From: an uncultured Collinsella sp.
Lineage (GTDB): Bacteria; Actinomycetota; Coriobacteriia; Coriobacteriales; Coriobacteriaceae
NCBI GenBank assembly: GCA_900553215.1
Contig: USCJ01000070.1
Location: forward strand, 1-7,002
Reading direction: 5' to 3'
DNA: 7,002 nt
In this document: positions 1 to 5,355 of the stretch, piece by piece
How the letters are laid out: each line of letters opens with the position of its first letter
How positions within the stretch are numbered: the stretch's first letter is position 1
Translations under genes and position numbers: made by a program
Notes under the pieces: generated by a model
The model's input: the letters and a program-made list of their open reading frames with translations, nothing else
What the model was told of the DNA's origin: nothing
The model's database searches: none

Positions 1-40
1 CGAGCGCGCCGGAAAGCCACCGGAAAATACACCAGGCTCC

Positions 41-81
41 CCAGCCCCGCGCGAGAATCTTTGCGCGGGGCTGGTTATTAT
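41..81 (+). terminator. GC-rich hairpin, probable rho-independent terminator of an upstream gene
   Basis: A perfect 12-bp inverted repeat (CCAGCCCCGCGC at 41-52, GCGCGGGGCTGG at 63-74) encloses a 10-nt loop. On the plus strand it is followed by a short, imperfect T-rich run (TTATTAT, 75-81). This fits a terminator for a rightward gene ending before the window, but the T-run is weak and no coding end can be identified in positions 1-40. On the minus strand no T-run follows, so termination in that direction is less likely. Confidence 0.6.
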
Positions 82-88
82 GCGATAT

Positions 89-330
89 GTTTACATAATG
101 ATATTTACATAAATGATAAATAAATATAAAAATATACTGAAATATCAATATTTTTTCTTAATTTTGGTTGTCATAATCCTGTTTCCATAACTGAAATAGC
201 GCAAGCACCCATGTCGCTCCGTTGCATTTACATAATTCAGTTTACATAATTCAATTATATTTCATCATTCTTGCTGAAATTATAAGCATTTTCTAAGTAT
301 TTGGTTTTCATAATGCAGTTACCATAACTG
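89..330 (+). repeat. Diverged 137-bp tandem duplication carrying the decamer pairs
   Basis: Positions 89-193 align without gaps to 226-330 at an offset of 137 bp. Both decamer pairs fall in register (89 with 226, 167 with 304). So do the word CTGAAAT (137-143 with 274-280), the TTTGG before the second pair and the CTG after it. A hand count gives about 64% identity over 105 positions, with matches concentrated in the decamers and poor between them. This looks like an old duplication in which selection kept the sites and their spacing, or a constrained layout that arose otherwise. Low-complexity AT composition inflates the background identity. Confidence 0.6.
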
Positions 331-373
331 TATATTTTGCTTTTCTGTTTACATAACATCGTATTTGAATGGG

Positions 374-409
374 AAAACCGCGCAGGAATCAGCATTCCTG
401 CGCGGTTTT
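374..409 (-). terminator. Rho-independent terminator of the marR-ABC operon
   Basis: A perfect 16-bp inverted repeat (AAAACCGCGCAGGAAT at 374-389, ATTCCTGCGCGGTTTT at 394-409) has a CAGC tetraloop. It begins 22 nt past the stop codon of the 619-aa ABC gene on the minus strand. The A-run on one side and T-run on the other let it work in both directions, so it would also stop rightward transcripts coming out of the AT-rich island. Confidence 0.85.
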
Positions 410-431
410 GGTTGTCATAACACCGAATATT

Positions 432-2291
432 TTACGCGACCACGTCCTCGAACTGGCTGTTGTAGAGCGCGGCATAGAACCCGCCGCGCGCGAGCAGTTC
501 GCTGTGCGTGCCCTGCTCGACGATGTTGCCGTCGCGCATGACGAGGATACAGTCGGCATTGCGGATGGTGCTCAGGCGGTGCGCGATGACAAAGCTCGTG
601 CGGCCCTGCATCAGCGCATCCATGGCGCGCTGGATGAGCTCCTCGGTGCGGGTATCGACGTTGGAGGTCGCCTCGTCCAGAATCAGCGCCGGACGGTCGG
701 CCAAAATGGCGCGGGCGATGGTCACGAGCTGGCGCTGACCCTGCGACAGGTTAGTGCCCTCCTCGTTGATCATAAAGTCGTAGCCACCGGCGAGCGTATG
801 GATAAAGTGGTCGCAGCGTGCGGCGCGTGCGGCGGCTTCGACCTCGGCATCGCTCGCATCGGGGCGTCCGTAACGGATGTTCTCGCGGATGGTACCGTTA
901 AACAGCCAGGTGTCCTGCAGCACCATGGCAAACTCGCCGCGCAGCGCCGCGCGGTCCCAGTCACGCACGTCGACGCCCTCGACGCGCAGCGAACCGTCGT
1001 CCACGTCGTAAAAGCGCTGCAGCAGCTTAATGAGCGTGGTTTTGCCGGCGCCGGTGGGGCCGACGATGGCGATGGTCTGACCGGGCTGCGCCTCGCAGCT
1101 AAAGTCGTGGATGATGGTCTTGTCGGGCGTGTAGCCAAACTTGACGTGGTCGAACTCAACGTGGCCGGGGCGCTTCTCGGGAATCTGGGCGTCGGCCTTC
1201 TGCTCCTCCTCGGGCGCGGCGAGGAACTCAAAGACGCGCTCGGTGGCAGCGGCCATCGACTGCATCGTGTTGCTCACGTTGCCCAGCTGCTGCACGGGTT
1301 GCGTAAAGTTGCGCACGTACTGGATAAAGCTCTGGATGTCGCCGGGCGTGGCATTGCCGGTCAGCGCGAGCTGTGCGCCCACCACGACAACGCCCACGTA
1401 GCCCATGTTGCCCACCAAGCTCATAAGCGGCATCATCAGGCCCGATAGGAACTGCGAGCGCCAGCCACTAATAAAGAGACGGTCGTTCTCTTTGTCGAAC
1501 TCCTCGATCGAGGCCACGGCGCGGTCGAACACCTGAATGACGTTCTGGCCGGCAAAGTCCTCCTCGATGATGCCGTTGACGGCGCCCAGGACCTGCTGCT
1601 GCTCGCGGAAGTACGGCTGCGAGAAGTGAATCATCACGGTCAGGATAATCGCGGCTGCCGGCAGCGTGAGCACGGTGACGCCGGTGAGCGGCAGACTGAT
1701 CGACAGCATCATGACGAGCACGCCGATAATCTGCGTCACCGATGTGATGAGTTGCGTCACGCTCTGGTTGAGTGACTGACCCAGCGTGTCGACATCGTTG
1801 GTGATGCGGCTGAGCACGTCGCCCTTGCTGTGGCCGTTGAAGTAGCTCATCGGCACGACAGCGATCTTGGCGGCGATCTCCTTGCGCATGCGATAACAAA
1901 TCTTTTGCGTGACGCCGGTCATGAGCCAGCCTTGGATCAGGCTGCAGGCAGAGCTCGCCAGATACAGACAGAGCAAAAAGCCGAGCGTCTTGGCGATCCA
2001 GGCAAAGTCGACATCGCCGGTGCCGTTGACCTTGGCAACCAAGCCCTCGAACAGCTTAGTCGTAACCTGGCCGAGCACCTTGGGTCCCACAATGTTAAAG
2101 ATGACCGAGCACACGGCAAAGGCGACGGCGGCAAACACGGCAATCTTGTGCTGACCGATATAGCCGAGTAGCTGCCTCATGGTGCCCTTAAAGTCCTTGG
2201 CCTTTTCGCCGCGGCCCATGCCACCCATGCGGCCCATGGGACCACGCTGGCGGGTGGGCTTGGGAATCTGAGTCTTGGTCTTGTCTGCCAT
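432..2291 (-). CDS. ABC exporter half-transporter, catalytic subunit of a heterodimer (619 aa)
   Basis: This is a fused membrane and ATPase subunit of a type IV (ABCB-like) exporter. After a Gly/Met/Arg-rich cytoplasmic N-terminus (about residues 16-30), six membrane segments are visible near 48-72, 98-122, 175-200, 202-225, 285-310 and 316-340. The nucleotide-binding domain (about 377-619) has Walker A GPTGAGKT (411-418), Q-loop Q459, signature LSQGQ (515-519), Walker B ALILDE with catalytic E540, D-loop SNVD (543-546) and H-loop H571. Thus its own ATP site residues are intact while the signature deviates from LSGGQ, the pattern known for the catalytic partner of heterodimeric exporters such as TM288. 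The ATG overlaps the stop of the upstream gene by one base (TAATG) and has a strong AAGGAGG about 8 nt upstream. It probably pairs with the 788-aa product. The substrate (drug, peptide or lipid) cannot be read from the sequence. Confidence 0.96.
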   Translation of the reverse strand: MADKTKTQIPKPTRQRGPMGRMGGMGRGEKAKDFKGTMRQLLGYIGQHKIAVFAAVAFAVCSVIFNIVGPKVLGQVTTKLFEGLVAKVNGTGDVDFAWIAKTLGFLLCLYLASSACSLIQGWLMTGVTQKICYRMRKEIAAKIAVVPMSYFNGHSKGDVLSRITNDVDTLGQSLNQSVTQLITSVTQIIGVLVMMLSISLPLTGVTVLTLPAAAIILTVMIHFSQPYFREQQQVLGAVNGIIEEDFAGQNVIQVFDRAVASIEEFDKENDRLFISGWRSQFLSGLMMPLMSLVGNMGYVGVVVVGAQLALTGNATPGDIQSFIQYVRNFTQPVQQLGNVSNTMQSMAAATERVFEFLAAPEEEQKADAQIPEKRPGHVEFDHVKFGYTPDKTIIHDFSCEAQPGQTIAIVGPTGAGKTTLIKLLQRFYDVDDGSLRVEGVDVRDWDRAALRGEFAMVLQDTWLFNGTIRENIRYGRPDASDAEVEAAARAARCDHFIHTLAGGYDFMINEEGTNLSQGQRQLVTIARAILADRPALILDEATSNVDTRTEELIQRAMDALMQGRTSFVIAHRLSTIRNADCILVMRDGNIVEQGTHSELLARGGFYAALYNSQFEDVVA

Positions 2292-4657
2292 TAGCGCTCG
2301 CCTCCTTCCATGACGGCTTCAATTTCTTCTTGGGTGAGCCCCAGCTCCTCGGCGGAAAGCTGCGACTGTGCGATCTCCAGGTACGCTGGGCAGCTGTGCA
2401 GCAGCTCCTCGTGCGTACCGGTGCCCACCACGTGGCCGTCGTCGAGCACGATGATCTGGTCGGCGTGCATGATGGTCGCGATGCGCTGGGCCACGACCAC
2501 GAGCGCGGCGTCGGTAACGTTTTTGGCAAGCTCCTCGCGCAGGCGCGCGTCTGTTTTGTAGTCGAGGGCGCTAAACGAGTCATCGAACACCACGACCTCG
2601 GGCTTTTTGGCCAACGCGCGTGCGATGGCCAGACGCTGGCGCTGACCGCCCGAGACATTGGAGCCGCCCTGGCTGATGGGGGAGCCGTAGCCGCCCTCGC
2701 GCTCGGCGATAAAGTCCTCGGCCTGGGCGATGCGTGCCGCCTGGCGCATGTCCTCGTCGCTCACCATATCGCCGGCAAACTTGAGGTTGCTCTCGACAGT
2801 GCCCGAGAACAGGCGCCCCTGCTGCGGGATGTAACCGATGCGGCGGCGAAGCTCGGAGAGGGTCATATCGCGTACATCGACGCCGTCAAGCGAAATGCTG
2901 CCGCCCGTGACGTCGTACAGACGCGGAATCAGCTGCACGAGCGTGGACTTGCCCGAGCCCGTGGAGCCGATGATGCCGAGCATCTGACCGGCGTGCGTGG
3001 TGAAGTTCACGCCGCTGATGACATCGGCGCGGGCATCGGGATACTGGAAGCTCACGTCGCGGAAGGTGAGCTCACCGCGCGGCGCGCTGGCCGCGGGCAG
3101 TTTGGGCGAGACAGGGTCGTTGATGCTCGTGGGGCAAGTGATGACCTCTTCCACGCGCTCGGCTGCGACCTCGGCACGGGGCAGGATGACCGAAACCATG
3201 GTGAGGATCATAAACGCCATGACGATCTGCATGGTGTAGGAGATAAACGCCATCATGTTGCCGACCTGCATCACGCCGTCGGACACACCCTGCGCGCCAA
3301 ACCAGACGATAAGCACGGTGATGCAGTTCATGACGAGCATCATGAGCGGCATCATAAAGCTCATAGCTCGGTTGGTGTAGAGCTGCGTGGTCATCAGGTC
3401 GAGTGATGCCTTGTCAAAACGCTCGAGCTCATGCTCCTCGCGGTTGAACGAGCGGATGGGCATAAGACCGTCGAGCAGCTCGCGGGCGGTAAGGTTCACG
3501 CGGTCCACAAAGCTCTGCATCTTTTTGAACTTGGGCATGGTGAGGCCCATGAGCACGCCGACGACGGCCGAGACCGCGATGATGGCCACGGCGATGGTCC
3601 ACTCCAGGCCGGTGTGGTTGGCCAGGACGCGCATGACCGCGACGATACCCATGACAGGCGCCATGAGGCACATGCGAATGAACAGAGTCGCTGCCATCTG
3701 GATCTGCTGAATGTCGTTGGTGCAGCGGGTGATGAGCGAGGCCTGGCTAAACTTGCCCACCTCGGCCGGCGAGAAGTGCATGACCTTGTTGAAGGTCTCG
3801 CGGCGCAGGTCGCGGGCGATGGAGCAGGCGGTGCGCGACGCCACAGCGCCGGTCAGGATGGTGGCGACCAGCGAGATCAGGCACAGGCCAAACATCGTGG
3901 TCGCCATGCGGCTCAGGTAGGCGTTCTGCACGTCGGCGGGGTCGATGCCCTGCGCCTTGTACTCGTCCTGCACGTAGGTCACGGCGCGCTGCGTGACGAT
4001 AGAGCCCGACATGGAGCCCATTTTGTCCGCCATTTCGTTGGCGCCTTCGACGAGCTTGCTTTGGTCTACCAGACCGCCCTCGACACCTAGGCGCAGACTC
4101 TTCATGGTGATCTTGCCGCCGTCGGCATCAATCTGCTTTTGCATGTTTTGCGCCGCTGCGGCCTTTTGCTGCATTTCGGCGAGCTGCTCGGGCGTCATCG
4201 CCGCCATCTGCTCGGGGGAGGGCATGGCCTGGGCGTCGCTGTTGCCTTTCTCGCTGGACGCGCCCATCATGTCGCCCATGGAGCTGGCGTCGATGCCTTG
4301 GTTGAGCGAAAGGACGACGGTCTCGGGCAGGCTCATGATATCGGCAATCTTGCCGCCGTCGGCGCGCTCATCCTCGGTTCCCCTGTACGTGCGAATGCCG
4401 TTTTTGTCTGCCTTGCCAAACGCAGCTTCTACTGTCTTGGCGTCCTTGGCGCTCATAAAGAGTTCGAGGTCGTCGAGCGATTCGGCACGAATGGTGTCGG
4501 GCACGGGCGAGGCGATGCCGCCTTGCTGCACGCCTACGTCGACGATGTCGCTCATATAGGTAGGCAGTGCCAGATCGGCGTTACAGCTGATTACGATAAG
4601 TACGATAGCTGCGAACAGTGATGGGACATGCTTTTTAAAAAGCTTGAGAATCCTCAC
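2291..4657 (-). CDS. ABC exporter half-transporter, degenerate-site subunit with large extracytoplasmic loop (788 aa)
   Basis: This is the partner half-transporter. TM1 is near residues 11-32, followed by an unusual soluble stretch of about 33-245 before TM2 (about 250-275). The remaining membrane segments lie near 322-345, 352-375, 432-455 and 466-492. The ATPase domain (about 528-770) has Walker A GSTGSGKS (564-571), Q-loop Q612, canonical signature VSGGQ (668-672), Walker B VVVFDD with D693 where the catalytic Glu is expected, D-loop SALD (696-699), and Q724 in place of the H-loop His. These changes mark the non-hydrolysing site of a heterodimeric exporter. At 788 aa it is about 200 residues longer than a usual half-transporter, all of it in the first external loop. 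The GTG start overlaps the marR stop by 4 nt (GTGA) and is preceded by AAAGGAG 9 nt upstream, so it is translationally coupled to the regulator. Confidence 0.95.
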   Translation of the reverse strand: MRILKLFKKHVPSLFAAIVLIVISCNADLALPTYMSDIVDVGVQQGGIASPVPDTIRAESLDDLELFMSAKDAKTVEAAFGKADKNGIRTYRGTEDERADGGKIADIMSLPETVVLSLNQGIDASSMGDMMGASSEKGNSDAQAMPSPEQMAAMTPEQLAEMQQKAAAAQNMQKQIDADGGKITMKSLRLGVEGGLVDQSKLVEGANEMADKMGSMSGSIVTQRAVTYVQDEYKAQGIDPADVQNAYLSRMATTMFGLCLISLVATILTGAVASRTACSIARDLRRETFNKVMHFSPAEVGKFSQASLITRCTNDIQQIQMAATLFIRMCLMAPVMGIVAVMRVLANHTGLEWTIAVAIIAVSAVVGVLMGLTMPKFKKMQSFVDRVNLTARELLDGLMPIRSFNREEHELERFDKASLDLMTTQLYTNRAMSFMMPLMMLVMNCITVLIVWFGAQGVSDGVMQVGNMMAFISYTMQIVMAFMILTMVSVILPRAEVAAERVEEVITCPTSINDPVSPKLPAASAPRGELTFRDVSFQYPDARADVISGVNFTTHAGQMLGIIGSTGSGKSTLVQLIPRLYDVTGGSISLDGVDVRDMTLSELRRRIGYIPQQGRLFSGTVESNLKFAGDMVSDEDMRQAARIAQAEDFIAEREGGYGSPISQGGSNVSGGQRQRLAIARALAKKPEVVVFDDSFSALDYKTDARLREELAKNVTDAALVVVAQRIATIMHADQIIVLDDGHVVGTGTHEELLHSCPAYLEIAQSQLSAEELGLTQEEIEAVMEGGER

Positions 4658-5103
4658 TTGGCATTTCTCCTTTCTTGATTGCAGTCGATAATTTCGTTGA
4701 GACGCCTTAGAAGGCGCACCATCTCTTGGGTATCTGTTTCGCCGAGCTGCTCGAGGAAGGCCGCGGTGCGCTCCTCGAATTCCCGACGTTTGATTTCGAG
4801 ATTCTGGAATCCCTTGTCGGTCATCGTGACGTGTACACGACGACGGTCGGTCTTTGAGTGCTCGCGCTCGACCCAGCCCTTGGCTTCGAGAGTGCGTAAG
4901 ATATTGGCGATGCGGGCACTCGAGACCCAGGCGCGATTTGCGAGTTCGCTCGGCGTGAGCGAACCGCCAGCGAGCATGAGGGCGCGCATGACAGCCATCT
5001 CGCCGCCGAGAGCTTTGTCCGCAGAGCGTGAAATGCGATGATGCATGCTGCCAAACTCAGTTAAGAGCTGACGTCCAAGCTCATGGAAATCGGTATCTTC
5101 CAC
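4654..5103 (-). CDS. MarR-family transcriptional regulator (149 aa)
   Basis: This is a small dimeric winged-helix regulator that probably controls the exporter operon it leads. N-terminal helices (about 5-45) precede a helix-turn-helix at about 49-81 (LTPSELANRAWVSSARIA followed by the recognition helix and KGWVER). The wing at 82-98 contains the conserved D-R-R (86-88) and ends in the typical TDKG. A long C-terminal helix pair (about 99-140) would form the dimer interface. The length is normal for the family. The start is GTG at 5101-5103: an in-frame TAG lies four codons upstream, the next ATG (codon 20) would remove helix 1, and AGGGG lies 6 nt upstream. The stop overlaps the next gene by 4 nt. 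Family knowledge suggests ligand-relieved repression with autoregulation; an inverted repeat covers its own start. The ligand is unknown, and activation cannot be excluded. Confidence 0.93.
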   Translation of the reverse strand: MEDTDFHELGRQLLTEFGSMHHRISRSADKALGGEMAVMRALMLAGGSLTPSELANRAWVSSARIANILRTLEAKGWVEREHSKTDRRRVHVTMTDKGFQNLEIKRREFEERTAAFLEQLGETDTQEMVRLLRRLNEIIDCNQERRNAK

Positions 5104-5143
5104 CGAAAACCCCTAACACTAGAAACTATTTTCGGTGAAAGAT
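5095..5143 (-). promoter_or_regulatory. 15-bp inverted repeat over the marR start: candidate operator or mRNA hairpin
   Basis: The arms ATCTTCCACCGAAAA (5095-5109) and TTTTCGGTGAAAGAT (5129-5143) are reverse complements with one mismatch, separated by 19 bp. In RNA the mismatch becomes a G-U pair, so all 15 positions can pair, and a further GGTATC/GATACC match extends the stem if three bases bulge. Each arm also contains a smaller dyad (TTTC-ACC-GAAA, perfect in the upstream arm), with centres 32 bp apart, about three helical turns. The GTG start lies inside one arm and the AGGGG ribosome-binding site lies in the loop. Two MarR dimers bound on one face of the DNA is the simplest reading; control of translation by a hairpin is the alternative. 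Confidence 0.6.
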
Positions 5144-5211
5144 GATACCCGCATATTCGGGCCTCATGCAGTGGGCAATATAAAGAGCGCATAAAGAGTT
5201 AAAAAATTCAA

Positions 5212-5239
5212 TTGCTGAAGCGTTTCAAAGAACTACTAT
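5212..5239 (+). promoter_or_regulatory. Candidate promoter of the SDR gene with LacI-type operator-like site
   Basis: A weak -35 (TTGCTG, 5212-5217) and -10 (TACTAT, 5234-5239) are separated by 16 bp. Between and overlapping them is TGAAGCGTTTCA (5216-5227), a 12-bp palindrome with one mismatched pair and a central CG, the form typical of LacI/GalR-family operators and of catabolite-repression elements. A repressor bound here would block RNA polymerase. The hexamers alone are poor matches, so the promoter call leans on position and on the operator-like dyad. No LacI-family gene is in the window. Confidence 0.4.
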
Positions 5240-5240
5240 G

Positions 5241-5355
5241 CCCGCGGTTAGGCGGGGGTTGTCACCACCATGACGACTGGGACTCATTTATCGCCACGTG
5301 CGATGCTCCAACTTCCCGCAAGGAGACACCTGAATCAAGGGGGTTGGAGTCATGG
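5241..5355 (+). promoter_or_regulatory. Structured 5' leader of the SDR gene, possible cis-regulatory RNA
   Basis: The transcript from the proposed promoter would have a leader of about 105 nt. By hand I find nested complementary segments: CCATGAC (5268-5274) with GTCATGG (5349-5355, containing the start codon), a small hairpin ATCGC/GCGAT (5290-5294 with 5300-5304), and CTCCAAC (5306-5312) with GTTGGAG (5343-5349), with CCC (5315-5317) able to extend onto the preceding G-run. A further small stem CCCGC/GCGGG is at 5241-5256. Together they would form a junction that pairs the G-rich ribosome-binding region and the ATG. It matches no riboswitch class that I recognise, and chance pairing is a real possibility. 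Confidence 0.3.

Larger units (their letters stand above)
89..420 (+). repeat. Array of ten RTTNNCATAA decamers, eight in 14-bp-period pairs
   Basis: Ten decamers in one orientation begin at 89, 103, 167, 181, 226, 240, 304, 318, 347 and 411. All share CATAA at positions 6-10 and TT at positions 2-3. The first eight form four pairs (89/103, 167/181, 226/240, 304/318), each with exactly 14 bp from start to start and a 4-nt spacer. The last two stand alone, and the one at 411 lies beyond the operon terminator. Several copies followed by C contain the partial dyad GTT-N5-AAC. The motif was not seen elsewhere in the window. The surrounding DNA is AT-rich and non-coding. The exact pair spacing suggests tandem protein-binding sites, but the binding protein is unknown. 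I see no open reading frame, tRNA or clear promoter in the stretch. Confidence 0.8.

Noticed and set aside
1..32. Minus-strand gene starting with GTG at 32 and running off the left edge
   Set aside because: A GGGGAG precedes the GTG, but only ten codons are visible and the hairpin just upstream looks like a terminator, so it cannot be supported.
167..190. Pho box (tandem CTGTCATAA-like sites)
   Set aside because: GTTGTCATAA resembles the enterobacterial Pho half-site, but the spacing is 14 bp and not 11, the other copies drift away from the consensus, and no phosphate gene is nearby.
79..373. Chromosomal replication origin
   Set aside because: The island is AT-rich with repeats, but I found no DnaA box (TTATCCACA or close variants), and no dnaA, dnaN or rep gene is in the window.
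89..420. CRISPR array reading of the repeats
   Set aside because: The unit is only ten bases, the spacers alternate between 4 nt and long stretches, and no palindromic long repeat or cas gene is present.
369..1448. Open frame of 359 codons on the plus strand
   Set aside because: It lies antisense to the ABC transporter ATPase domain, has a His/Val/Ala-rich unnatural composition and no ribosome-binding site, and exists because GC-rich codons leave few stops on the opposite strand.
2330..3406. Open frame of 358 codons on the plus strand
   Set aside because: It is antisense to the 788-aa ABC gene, with low-complexity His/Asp/Ala-rich translation and no recognisable motif. Other long antisense frames at 3431-4090 and 3993-4559 fail for the same reason.
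5177..5211. marR promoter with TATATT (minus strand, 5182-5177) and TTGAAT (5211-5206)
   Set aside because: The spacer would be 23 bp, too long for a normal promoter. No better pair was found, so the marR promoter is left unassigned.
5320..5331. AAGGAG in the SDR leader as a ribosome-binding site
   Set aside because: No ATG, GTG or TTG lies at a suitable distance, and in the SDR frame a TGA stop at 5331 follows. It may be part of the leader structure or simply chance.
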